A stretch of DNA of 64,000 bases from an uncultured Oscillospiraceae bacterium. GTDB taxonomy: Bacteria; Bacillota_A; Clostridia; Oscillospirales; Acutalibacteraceae. The translations under genes and the position numbers were made by a program. The stretch covers positions 1 to 64,000 of the forward strand of contig CAJUNS010000005.1 of NCBI GenBank assembly GCA_910587995.1, read 5' to 3'. Shown here piece after piece: positions 25,735 to 33,717 of this stretch. Within the stretch, counting starts at the first letter, position 1, and each line of letters starts with the position of its first letter. The notes beneath the pieces are model-generated. The model saw only the letters and a program-made list of their open reading frames with translations, was not told where the DNA came from and ran no database searches.

Positions 25735-27117
25735 TTAGAACGGATTTCTTGCCGAATATATTTGCTCCCCAAAGTGCAGGTTGTGGGCCAGCTCAACTAC
25801 CATGCGCATCTCGTTGGGCGAGCGCATCTCCTGGCCCAGAATGACCACATGGTCAAAGTAAAAGTCCTGGGGCCGGCTCATTTCATTGGCCATCTCAAAG
25901 CCCCGGATAATGGACACCGGGAACGCGCCGTTGAGAATTTCAATATTCTTAAAGTATATTTTCTCTACTCTGCCCCGCTTCCGGTCCAGGGAATACTTGG
26001 AATCCAGCACCTTGATATCAATAAACTTCTCCTGGGCGTCCTCAATGCGGATGTCCTCGTAGACAATATCGTGAATATAGGGCCTGTCCGCGTTGTGGAT
26101 GGTGAGCACGCCGCCGGATTGGTTGCCCTCATATTCGCAGTGCACAATATCAATATCCTTAAATAGAATATCGCACACCTCGTCGCAGCGCACCTCATAG
26201 CCAATTTCCACCGCGTTGCCCGGCTCCGCGTTCCACAGAACACAGTGCTCCACCCGAATATCCCTGACATCGCGGTTGGCCGCTGGGTCCGGATGGCTGG
26301 CGGCCTTAATGCACACGCAGTCATCCGAGGCCCGGATAAAGGAATGGCGCAGCGCAACATGCTCGCAGCCCACAATATCAATGCCATCTCCAGTACACAC
26401 CCGGGACATAATATTGATATCGTCGATCTCCACGTTTTGGCAGGCCCCGGGCAGCACATGCCACTGGCCGCCATCTACCACGGTAATCCCCTGAATCTGA
26501 ATGTGATTGCACAGCACCATGCGTATCATGGGCTTGCCGCCGTTTTCCTCTTTGGGATGCCACACGCAGCCGTTCAGCACGCCGTTGCCTAAAATGCGGA
26601 TGCCGTCGGCGATGAACGCGTCGATACAGCCAAAGACCATGCAGCCCTCTTCCAGATAGACCGTCTCCCCCGCTTTTACATGCAGCACGCCTACATTGTA
26701 TATTTTTCCGCTTTCAAAGAGATGGTCCACCTTTTCGGGCTTGGGGGCCCAGTGGGTGCACAGGATGTATAAGGGGGTTTTCAGGTCTCCGTCCAGCTCC
26801 AGCGTAAGCTTTTGCGGGCGGGGAAGGGACAGGCTCAGCCTCTCCCCCTCACGCTTGGGAAGGATTCCTGCCTTGGCCGGCCGCACCACCGCCTCCTCAA
26901 AGGGCTTATGTACTTGAACCGTTACCTGGAGCGGCGAATCGTCCCGAACAACGGGAATCACATAATCGAAGCTGTCCGTGTGGTAAACGGTCTGGGCCTG
27001 CCCATTGCATTCCACGGTGTACAGGGACGACGTCTCCACTTCATCCCAAGTGTTCACCTGGCACAAGGGCTCTTGCGTTCTGACTGGGTTCGGATTATAC
27101 CTTACCGCCATAATCAT
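25735..27117 (-). CDS. GH28-like right-handed beta-helix protein
   Basis: Protein of 460 residues related to polygalacturonases of family GH28. No signal peptide, so it should act in the cytoplasm on imported oligosaccharides. A beta-rich N domain (1-75) precedes a beta-helix (about 100-430). The catalytic Asp pair is recognisable (CTGDGIDI and RASDDCVCIK), but the usual Gly-His-Gly reads GNAVEIGYE and the Arg-Ile-Lys motif is not visible, so activity may differ from polygalacturonase. Ribosome site GAGGAG 4 bases before ATG. It is upstream of and on the same strand as the regulator gene. Confidence 0.75.
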   Translation of the reverse strand: MIMAVRYNPNPVRTQEPLCQVNTWDEVETSSLYTVECNGQAQTVYHTDSFDYVIPVVRDDSPLQVTVQVHKPFEEAVVRPAKAGILPKREGERLSLSLPRPQKLTLELDGDLKTPLYILCTHWAPKPEKVDHLFESGKIYNVGVLHVKAGETVYLEEGCMVFGCIDAFIADGIRILGNGVLNGCVWHPKEENGGKPMIRMVLCNHIQIQGITVVDGGQWHVLPGACQNVEIDDINIMSRVCTGDGIDIVGCEHVALRHSFIRASDDCVCIKAASHPDPAANRDVRDIRVEHCVLWNAEPGNAVEIGYEVRCDEVCDILFKDIDIVHCEYEGNQSGGVLTIHNADRPYIHDIVYEDIRIEDAQEKFIDIKVLDSKYSLDRKRGRVEKIYFKNIEILNGAFPVSIIRGFEMANEMSRPQDFYFDHVVILGQEMRSPNEMRMVVELAHNLHFGEQIYSARNPF

Positions 27118-27131
27118 TACACTCCTCTTCT

Positions 27132-27350
27132 TTAGTCTGAAACGCTTTGCAAGGCCTTCCGGCTATGGCGTTCCAGTATTTGAAAAAAGTATAACATTCC
27201 ATCTCCTTTTCGAACAGTAACAAATCTTTCATTTGCTCCAATAATATTAAGCAGATTCACTAATTTCGCTCTGTTTGTGAAATGTTCCTCGTTTTTTTGA
27301 ACGTCAAAAATCCGGTGGAGGGCTTTTGCGTCATAAAACCTCCCCGGCAT
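27132..27350 (-). CDS. Possible small protein, 72 residues
   Basis: Minus-strand frame starting MPGRFYDAKALHRIF and ending LQSVSD, with a longer form possible from ATG 27401. The amino acid pattern looks protein-like and the stop is 14 bases before the GH28-like start, as in an operon. Against it: no ribosome site is visible before either ATG, and the AT-rich codons differ from neighbours. I do not recognise a family. It could simply be AT-rich promoter sequence that happens to be open. Confidence 0.25.
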   Translation of the reverse strand: MPGRFYDAKALHRIFDVQKNEEHFTNRAKLVNLLNIIGANERFVTVRKGDGMLYFFQILERHSRKALQSVSD

Positions 27351-27472
27351 CGCCAGAGAGGTTTTGGTTTGATTTATGCAGTTTTCTTGAGAGCGGGCCA
27401 TCCGGAACGCCCAGGATGGGGCGCGAATTGGACGGGCGTGGAGGCTTCCTCCTGGAAAACGCCCTTTGCCTC

Positions 27473-27500
27473 TTGACAATCCCGCTGTATTCGATATAAT
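27473..27500 (+). promoter_or_regulatory. Consensus promoter of the PTS-IIC-like gene
   Basis: TTGACA (27473-27478), 16-nt spacer, TATAAT (27495-27500): both hexamers match the sigma-A consensus exactly. Transcription should start near 27507, leaving a leader of about 215 bases. Confidence 0.8.
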
Positions 27501-27524
27501 AGTACCAAAACCTAACACGGCCCA

Positions 27525-27600
27525 GGCTGGGGGGAAACTGTCAGTAGCGCCGGGGGACGACCAGAATGCCGGGAAAGACCGGCGGCGATCCCCTGGAGCC
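27525..27600 (+). ncRNA. Candidate structured leader RNA (riboswitch-like)
   Basis: A nested fold is readable: outer helix GGCT (27525-27528) and GGGGA (27531-27535) with TCCCC (27589-27593) and AGCC (27597-27600); inner helix CGCC (27548-27551) with GGCG (27584-27587); apical hairpin GCCGG-GAAAGA-CCGGC (27568-27583). The joining strand ACTGTCAGTAG stays unpaired. I could not match it to a known riboswitch class by eye. A sequestering hairpin for the ribosome site lies downstream. Confidence 0.45.
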
Positions 27601-27667
27601 AACGCGGCCGCCTGGCTCGGGCAACATAGCGAATATAAATTTTTCCACCTGTCATAAACCATCACTG

Positions 27668-27713
27668 CCGGAGGGCCGCGCCCTGTCGGCGCACCTTCCG
27701 GCTTCGGAAGGAG
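27668..27713 (+). promoter_or_regulatory. Ribosome-site sequestering hairpin with alternative pairing
   Basis: CCTTCCG (27694-27700), loop GCTT, CGGAAGG (27705-27711) buries the AAGGAG ribosome site (27708-27713). The upstream CCGGAGG (27668-27674) can instead pair with the same CCTTCCGG arm and free the site. This is the layout of a translational switch. Confidence 0.5.
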
Positions 27714-27721
27714 TTTTCCCT

Positions 27722-28819
27722 TTGAGCGAAAAAACAAAAAAACCGCCGGTTCCGGCGGCTCCCGCCCAAAAAACGGGCTGGGAGGCAGTTAAGTCTTACC
27801 TGCGCCTTTACTTTGTGGACGCCATGAGCGCCATGGCCCAGGGCCTGTTCGCCTCCCTGCTGGTGGGCACCATCATCTCCACCCTGGGCGCCCAGCTGAA
27901 CCTGCCGGTTCTGGTGGAGGTGGGCGGCTTCGCCAAATCCATGGCCGGGCCCGCCATGGCCATTGCCATCGGCTTCGCCCTAAAGGCCCCGGCCCTGGTG
28001 CTCTTCTCCCTCACCGCCGTGGGGGCGGCCGCCAATTCCCTGGGCGGCGACGGCGGGCCTCTGGCCGTTCTGCTCATTGCCATTGCGGCGGCGGAACTGG
28101 GCAAGCTGGTCAGCAAAAAGACCCCGGTAGACATTCTGGTTACGCCCCTGGTTACCATTGGCAGCGGTGCGCTGCTGGCCTATTTGTGCGCTCCGGCGGT
28201 GGGCTCGGCGGCCCATGCCTTTGGGCAGCTCATCAAAGACGCCACCCTGCTTCAGCCCTTCTGGATGGGCATTGTGGTGTCAGTACTGGTGGGCGTTGCC
28301 CTGACCCTGCCCATCTCCTCCGCCGCCCTGTGCGCCGCCTTCGCCCTCACCGGGCTGGCTGGCGGAGCCGCTGTGGCAGGCTGCTGTGCCCAGATGATTG
28401 GCTTTGCGGTTATCAGCTTTCGAGAGAACCGCTGGGGCGGCCTGATGGCCCAGGGCCTGGGCACCTCCATGCTGCAAGTGCCCAACATTGTGAAGAACCC
28501 CCGCATCTGGATTGCCCCCACTTTGGCGGCGGCAGTGACGGGCCCCCTTGCCACCTGCCTGTTCCGTCTGGAGATGAACGACCCTTCTGGAGGCGTGGCC
28601 TCGGGCATGGGGACCTGCGGGCTGGTGGGGCAGATCGGCGTGTACTCCGGCTGGGTCAGCGATGTGGCCAACGGCGTAAAGCCGGGCATCACCCCCATGG
28701 ACTGGGCCGGACTGCTGCTAATTTGCTTCCTGCTGCCCGCGGCGCTGGCTCTTGCCTTTGACCTGGTTCTGCGGAAGCTGGGCTGGGTAAAGCCGGGGGA
28801 CATGAAGCTGGACGTTTAG
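27722..28819 (+). CDS. PTS-IIC-like membrane protein (PfoR family)
   Basis: Polytopic membrane protein of 365 residues in the PTS_EIIC_2 (PfoR-like) family. About ten hydrophobic segments, many Gly/Ala-rich (for example AMAIAIGFALKAPALVLFSL), and the family's conserved GLVGQIGVYSGW near the C-terminus. No IIA or IIB domains, so phosphoryl-transfer transport is unproven. The start is TTG 27722, chosen because GAAGGAG lies 9 bases upstream; it follows a long structured leader, so expression is likely controlled at translation. Confidence 0.82.
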   Translation: MSEKTKKPPVPAAPAQKTGWEAVKSYLRLYFVDAMSAMAQGLFASLLVGTIISTLGAQLNLPVLVEVGGFAKSMAGPAMAIAIGFALKAPALVLFSLTAVGAAANSLGGDGGPLAVLLIAIAAAELGKLVSKKTPVDILVTPLVTIGSGALLAYLCAPAVGSAAHAFGQLIKDATLLQPFWMGIVVSVLVGVALTLPISSAALCAAFALTGLAGGAAVAGCCAQMIGFAVISFRENRWGGLMAQGLGTSMLQVPNIVKNPRIWIAPTLAAAVTGPLATCLFRLEMNDPSGGVASGMGTCGLVGQIGVYSGWVSDVANGVKPGITPMDWAGLLLICFLLPAALALAFDLVLRKLGWVKPGDMKLDV

Positions 28820-28883
28820 CTGGCTTTGTGCGGTATAGGCGGGTAAGCGCGGGCCGCTAGCCCGCAAGCAATCCCCTCTCGCT

Positions 28884-28921
28884 AAAAAAAGACCCGCAGC
28901 GGAATGCTGCGGGTCCTTTTC
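28884..28921. terminator. Bidirectional terminator
   Basis: GACCCGCAGC (28891-28900), loop GGAAT, GCTGCGGGTC (28906-28915), with CTTTT on the right and AAAAAAA on the left. It separates the convergent PTS-IIC-like and GH13-GNAT genes. Confidence 0.92.
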
Positions 28922-28955
28922 TATTTCTGGAATTGGCTTAAACATCCTGTAGATA

Positions 28956-31031
28956 TTAAATCTCCATCTCAAACTCCAGCTCATGCCGGATGGCAATGCC
29001 GTTTTCGCCGAAGTCCGGAATCTCCGGCTTCACCTGGCGGGCCAGCTCTATGGAGTTGTGATAGACGCGAACCATGTCAAAGCCCTTCTTCTGGTAGAAG
29101 CCCATGGCGGAGAGATTGTCGTTGGTGGTGGTAACGGCCAGCTTGCGGCAGCCCCGCTCCTTGGCGGCGGCCTTCACCCGCTCCACCAGCCGGGTGCCCA
29201 TGCCCAGCTCCGGCTCCAGGCAGTCCAGGGAGAGGATCTCGCACAGGTCCCCATAGACCGCGTAGGTGGCAAGGCCGATGAGCTTCCCATCCCGGAAGGC
29301 CCCGCAGCCCCGCGCCCGAGCCATGTCCACTTCCGCGCCGTGGACCACCATCACCGTGGAATACCAGCGCTCCCGAAGGAAAGCGATAACGTCTTCCCGG
29401 TCGCCTTCGGCAATGGCCCGGTATTCCGGAAGCTTGCCGCTGGGAGCGGGCCTTGCTTCCGTCTGGGGTTCGCGCTTCGCCGCAGGCTCGAGTTCCGGTA
29501 TGGACGCGCTCTCCTGGACGGACTCGCGTTCCGGAGCGGGAGCGGGGCGCGCTTCCTCCGCCGGAGGGGTGGGAATCGGGTCGGGCCCGCGAACAGGGGC
29601 GGGCTGCTCCACCAGCTCTTCCAGGGCGGGCGCCGCCACGGCCTCCGTGACAAAATCCGCGCCGGTGGGCTTGTCCTCCGGCCGGGCGGGGCCCAGGCGG
29701 TAGAGCTTCACCCCATAGGGAGGCAGCTCCATGCAGCCGTTGAGGCTGGTCTCCTGGCCGGTGTACAGGTCCACGGCGGGGCCGTGGTAGTTCACGTTAA
29801 TATTGAACCCGCTGCCATCGGTGTTCACGCCCACCAGCACCGTCTCCTCCTGACATTCCCGGCGGATGACGATCTGCTTGTTCAGCAAAGTCTCGTTTTT
29901 ATAGCCGCCCTCGCTCAGGGCCTTGCTGTGCAGCTTGATTTCACTGAGCCGCCCAATAAACTGGGTCAGCTCGTTCTCCACCGGCTGCTCAAAGCAGGGG
30001 CGCAGGCTGGGGTCGCCATCCTTCTTGTCGCCATCCGCGCCCCACTCGCTGCCATAGTACAGGCAGGGGATGCCCGGCATGCAGTAAAGCATGGCATAGA
30101 GCCCCGGCAGGTGGTTCTTGTCCCGCAGAATGGTGTGGATGCGGGACACATCGTGGTTATCCGCAAAGCACAGCAGATGCTCCCCCCGGTAGAGGCACCA
30201 GTTCTCGCTGCCGAACTGCCGGTTAAGAGAATGGGCAATCTCAAACATATTCTGGTCGTTAAAGGAGGAGTAAAGCCCCTTGTAGCACTCATAATTGGTG
30301 ACGCTGTCCAGCATGTCCGGGTTCATAATCCGCCGGTAGTCCCCGTGGATCATCTCGCCCAGCAGGAAGAAGCCTGGGTCCCGGCCCTTGCAGAACTGGT
30401 GTAGCCGCCGCAAAAAGTTCTCGTCCAGCAGGTAGGCCACGTCCAGCCGCAGGCCATCAATGGCAAACTGATCCATCCAGCCCGCCACGCATTCCAGAAT
30501 ATGGTCCACCACCGCGGGGTTTTGCAGGTTCAGCTTCACCAGCTCAAAATGGCCCTCCCAGCCCTCGTACCACAGGCCATCGTTGTAGTTGGAGTTGCCC
30601 CCAAAGTTAATGTGGAACCAGTCCTTGTAGGGGGAGCTTTCCCGGTTGCGGAGCACATCTTGAAAAGCCCAGAATCCCCGGCCCACATGGTTGAAGACTC
30701 CGTCCAGCACCACCCGGATGCCGGCCTCATGCAGGGCATTGCACACACTGGCAAAATCCTGGTTCGAGCCCAGGCGGGCGTCAATTTTCTTATAGTCCCG
30801 GGTGTCGTAGCCATGGGTGTCAGACTCGAACACCGGGGAGAAGTACACCGCGCCGGTGTTCAGCTTTTTCAGATGCTCCACCCAGTCCAGCATTTTCAGA
30901 ATGCGGCTTTGGGGCTTCCCGTCGTTCTCAAAGGGCGCGCCGCAAAAGCCCATAGGATAAATTTGGTAGAACATGGCGGAATTCTGCCAGCCAGGCTGGT
31001 TTTTCAAGCGGACCACTTGCTTTTCGCTCAT
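28956..31031 (-). CDS. GH13 alpha-amylase-family enzyme fused to a GNAT acetyltransferase
   Basis: Fusion protein of 691 residues without signal peptide. Residues 15-450 are a GH13 (neopullulanase/cyclomaltodextrinase-like) glucan hydrolase with catalytic Asp197 (GLRLDVAY), Glu226 (LLGEMIHG) and Asp294 (FADNHDVS). Residues 455-535 are a Pro/Glu/Ala-rich linker. Residues 537-690 are a GNAT domain (PELGMGTRLVERV as acetyl-CoA loop, MGFYQKKGF near the end). The frame is continuous with no internal ribosome site, so I take it as a true fusion. It might couple alpha-glucan breakdown to acetylation of a sugar or protein. ATG 31031 follows AAAGGAAG. Confidence 0.88.
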   Translation of the reverse strand: MSEKQVVRLKNQPGWQNSAMFYQIYPMGFCGAPFENDGKPQSRILKMLDWVEHLKKLNTGAVYFSPVFESDTHGYDTRDYKKIDARLGSNQDFASVCNALHEAGIRVVLDGVFNHVGRGFWAFQDVLRNRESSPYKDWFHINFGGNSNYNDGLWYEGWEGHFELVKLNLQNPAVVDHILECVAGWMDQFAIDGLRLDVAYLLDENFLRRLHQFCKGRDPGFFLLGEMIHGDYRRIMNPDMLDSVTNYECYKGLYSSFNDQNMFEIAHSLNRQFGSENWCLYRGEHLLCFADNHDVSRIHTILRDKNHLPGLYAMLYCMPGIPCLYYGSEWGADGDKKDGDPSLRPCFEQPVENELTQFIGRLSEIKLHSKALSEGGYKNETLLNKQIVIRRECQEETVLVGVNTDGSGFNINVNYHGPAVDLYTGQETSLNGCMELPPYGVKLYRLGPARPEDKPTGADFVTEAVAAPALEELVEQPAPVRGPDPIPTPPAEEARPAPAPERESVQESASIPELEPAAKREPQTEARPAPSGKLPEYRAIAEGDREDVIAFLRERWYSTVMVVHGAEVDMARARGCGAFRDGKLIGLATYAVYGDLCEILSLDCLEPELGMGTRLVERVKAAAKERGCRKLAVTTTNDNLSAMGFYQKKGFDMVRVYHNSIELARQVKPEIPDFGENGIAIRHELEFEMEI

Positions 31032-31056
31032 GATTGTTCTTCCTTTCGTCTGTTTC

Positions 31057-31455
31057 TCAGCGTTCGGGGCGGGTCTCCAGCTGGCCGCAGAGCATAGTGC
31101 GGAACCCAAACTTCTCATAAAACGGCCGCAGCTCTTCCCCGCCGTAGATCACGGATATCATGTAGATCCGGTCATGTTTCAGCCGCTCCATGGCCCGGTT
31201 CATCAGCCCCGCGCCAATGCCCCTGCCCTGGTAGTCCGGGTGGACCATCACATCCTGGATGTAGGCGTCGGTCACCCCGTTGCTGACCACCCCCAGGAAG
31301 CCCACCAGCTTATCCCCGTCATAGCAGGCGACGCGCAGGTAGTCGTTCATGGCGGGGCTTCTCAGCTCTGCCTCCATGCCGCCCCAGCCCACCGCCCGCC
31401 GGAGGGCTGAGATGCTCTCCGGGGACGTGCCGGGGTCCATACGGTATTGCAGCAT
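31057..31455 (-). CDS. GNAT family N-acetyltransferase
   Basis: Single-domain acetyltransferase of 132 residues. Acetyl-CoA loop VHPDYQGRGIGAGLM (residues about 72-86) is near consensus, and FYEKFGFRT is the C-terminal element. The N-terminal LRRAVGWGGME resembles LRKAVGWSAIR in the second domain of the GNAT at 32812-33705, so the two are probably related copies. It starts 12 bases after the aminopeptidase gene's stop and ends 25 bases before the GH13-GNAT start; all three are likely one operon. Confidence 0.85.
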   Translation of the reverse strand: MLQYRMDPGTSPESISALRRAVGWGGMEAELRSPAMNDYLRVACYDGDKLVGFLGVVSNGVTDAYIQDVMVHPDYQGRGIGAGLMNRAMERLKHDRIYMISVIYGGEELRPFYEKFGFRTMLCGQLETRPER

Positions 31456-31467
31456 AAGGCGGTCCTC

Positions 31468-32763
31468 TTAGCCAACGCGGCAGCAGTTGCCCTCCCAGGC
31501 GAAGACGCTGCTGTAAAACGCTGTCATGGCGGCGGTCATGTGCCGGAGGTCCTCCCGGCCCGCTGTCTCATAGGGGGAGTGCATGGCCAGCTGGGCCAGG
31601 CCAATGTCCACTGTGGGGATGGACACATGGGAGCCGGAAATCAGCCCCAAGGTGCCCCCGCCGGGGTTGGAGGAATGGTTGTAGAAGTCCTGGGTGGGCA
31701 CGCCGGCCTTTTCGCAGATGCGGTGGAACAGGGCGGCGGTCATGGCGTCTGTGGCATAGCGGGTGCTGTGCTTGACCACCACGCCTTTGTTCAGATAGCA
31801 GCGGCTGGTGGGGTCGGCCTTTTCCGGGTAGTTGGGGTGCACGGCGTGGGCGTTGTCCGCCGAGAGCAGCATGCCGCCCTGGACCGCCTGCTGGCGCTGC
31901 TGGCCATCCTTTCCGGCGGCGGCGCAGATCCGGTCCAGCACATCGCTTAAGAAGGTGGAGTTTGCCGCGTGGCGGGTGGAGCTGCCGGTTTCCTCGTTGT
32001 CAAAAATGGCGCAGACCGTGCAGTGCTCTGGGTTCTCGCTCTGCAAAAAGGCGGTAACGGCGGAGAAGACGCACTCCAGGTCGTCCAGCTTGGGCGCGGC
32101 TATGAACTCCCGGTCCGCCCCGTATATTGTGCCCCGGGCCCGGTGGTAGAGATACAGGTCGTGGGCCAGAATGTCCTCTTTCCGCACACCGGCCCGCTCC
32201 GCCGCCAGGGCCAGCAGGTCCGCCTCCGTGCCGCCCAGCAGAGGCAGGGTGTCCTTTTGGGGGTCCGTCTTGCCGCCGTTGTTGGCCTCCCGGTTCATGT
32301 GGATGGCCAGACTGGGAATCACCAGCAGGTCCCGGCTCACGTCCGTCAGCACGGACCGGACGCCCTCTTCGGTGCGCACCGCCAGCCGCCCGGCCACGCT
32401 GAGAGGCCGGTCCAGCCAGAGGTTTAGGGCCATGCCTCCGTAGACCTCGGTGTTCAGCTTGGCATAATGGCCCTCCACCTTCATCTCCGGCGCGCCCTTT
32501 ACCTTAAAGGTGGGAGAATCCCCATGGGGCGCGGCAATGGAGAAAGCCCGGAAGTCTGCCTTGGGGTAGCGGAAGGCCATGACAGAGCCCCCGCCCCGGG
32601 TGGTAAAGTACCCCTGCCCCGGGGCCAGCTGCCAGGGCTGCGTCTCCAAAAGCTCCATAAAGCCTGCTTGCAGCAGCATAGCCCGCACGGTCTGCACGGT
32701 GTGCAGGGGGCTGGGGCTGCTCTGAATAAAGTCAAAAAGCCGGTTGGTCAGTTGATCGGTCAT
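31468..32763 (-). CDS. M18 family aminopeptidase
   Basis: Cytoplasmic zinc aminopeptidase of 431 residues (aspartyl aminopeptidase family, like ApeB). Metal-site segments are present in order: APHGDSP, DNEETGSSTRHAA and SADNAHAVHPNYPEKAD, and a late HSSNPGGGT/SHVSIPTVDIG region. Normal length. It should remove N-terminal residues, in this family often acidic ones, from peptides. Ribosome site AAGAAGGG. It sits in a same-strand run of GNAT and hydrolase genes. Confidence 0.92.
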   Translation of the reverse strand: MTDQLTNRLFDFIQSSPSPLHTVQTVRAMLLQAGFMELLETQPWQLAPGQGYFTTRGGGSVMAFRYPKADFRAFSIAAPHGDSPTFKVKGAPEMKVEGHYAKLNTEVYGGMALNLWLDRPLSVAGRLAVRTEEGVRSVLTDVSRDLLVIPSLAIHMNREANNGGKTDPQKDTLPLLGGTEADLLALAAERAGVRKEDILAHDLYLYHRARGTIYGADREFIAAPKLDDLECVFSAVTAFLQSENPEHCTVCAIFDNEETGSSTRHAANSTFLSDVLDRICAAAGKDGQQRQQAVQGGMLLSADNAHAVHPNYPEKADPTSRCYLNKGVVVKHSTRYATDAMTAALFHRICEKAGVPTQDFYNHSSNPGGGTLGLISGSHVSIPTVDIGLAQLAMHSPYETAGREDLRHMTAAMTAFYSSVFAWEGNCCRVG

Positions 32764-32811
32764 GCTTATCCCTTCTTTGCGTATGATGATGAAACATTTC
32801 TGCTGGGCATT

Positions 32812-33705
32812 TCATTGCAGCCACATATCCATGGCCGGGCCCGCGTTTTCATTGGGACGCTGGCAAAAGCCAAAGCGCTGGTAAAAGCCCTCCTTGTCCC
32901 TGCCCGCCAGCAGGTGGACCTTAAACCGCCACCCTGGCCGCATCTGGGCCCGGAGAAAGGCCAGGCAGTCCTCCACCATGCGGGTTCCGGCGCCCTGGCT
33001 CTGGTAGGCCGGAAGCACCATCACATCGGTCAGGTAGGCGGTGTAGCCGCCATCCCAAAGGAGCCGGGCGCTGCCCACCGCCACCTCACCCTCATAGCAC
33101 CCGGCCACATAGGCCGAGCCCGCCAGTCCTTGGGCGGCCTGTTCCAGGCGGATGGCGCTCCAGCCCACGGCTTTTCGCAGGCGGCAGTATTCCTCTGGCT
33201 CTATGGCGCCGCGGTACTCCAAGCGTCCGGCTGGGTCCGGCCCCGCCAAAATGACAAAAGCCTCGCCAGTGGCTTTATGGGTCACCTGCCGCTGGGCCCG
33301 GAAGCCGCAGCAGACATAAGCCCGCCAAGCCCGCTGGTTAAAACCCGCCACAGTCAGCCGGAAGCCGCCGGCCCCCAGCTCATTGCGGGCAAAGTCCAGC
33401 CCAGCCAGCAAAAAGGACGGTCCAAAGCCCAGGCCGCACAGGTCCGGGCGCAGGCCCAAACCCACGTCCAGAGGGCCCTGGCCGTAAGGCTCCGGCTCTC
33501 TGGTGGGAATTCTTGCGTGCTCCCCAAACTGGTAGAACCCCACCAGCTCTCCCTTGCGGTTTAAGAGGCCATAGGAGCTGCCATCCAGCAGCTCGTCCAG
33601 AGGCTCGTCCTCCTGCCAATTGTACACCGCGTATTCCGCCGGATAGCGCCAGGCCGCAACCTGCGCCGCCAGCTCGTGGGTCATGGGAACAATCGGATTC
33701 TTCAT
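32812..33705 (-). CDS. Tandem-domain GNAT acetyltransferase
   Basis: Protein of 297 residues made of two GNAT-type domains. The first (1-150) has the weak acetyl-CoA loop LGLRPDLCGLGFGPSFL and a WRAYVCCGF element. The second (165-297) has MVLPAYQSQGAGTRMVEDCL and FYQRFGFCQ. The second domain begins with LRKAVGWSAI, like the single GNAT at 31057-31455. Substrates are unknown. Ribosome site GGGGGGAAA. Four GNAT domains in 5 kb (with the GH13 fusion) is unusual. Confidence 0.82.
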   Translation of the reverse strand: MKNPIVPMTHELAAQVAAWRYPAEYAVYNWQEDEPLDELLDGSSYGLLNRKGELVGFYQFGEHARIPTREPEPYGQGPLDVGLGLRPDLCGLGFGPSFLLAGLDFARNELGAGGFRLTVAGFNQRAWRAYVCCGFRAQRQVTHKATGEAFVILAGPDPAGRLEYRGAIEPEEYCRLRKAVGWSAIRLEQAAQGLAGSAYVAGCYEGEVAVGSARLLWDGGYTAYLTDVMVLPAYQSQGAGTRMVEDCLAFLRAQMRPGWRFKVHLLAGRDKEGFYQRFGFCQRPNENAGPAMDMWLQ

Positions 33706-33717
33706 GCGTTTCCCCCC

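Larger units (their letters stand above)
27118..27721. other. Long intergenic region with structured leader
   Basis: Left part (27132-27401) holds an AT-rich minus-strand reading frame ending 14 bases before the GH28-like gene. Right part (27473-27721) holds a promoter and a roughly 215-base leader for the PTS-IIC-like gene. Nothing else was recognised. Confidence 0.5.

Noticed and set aside
27525..27640. ZTP (pfl) riboswitch, because of CCGCCTGG near 27608
   Set aside because: The following bases do not give the CCGCCUGGGC loop and the 5' domain does not match; kept only as an unassigned leader RNA.
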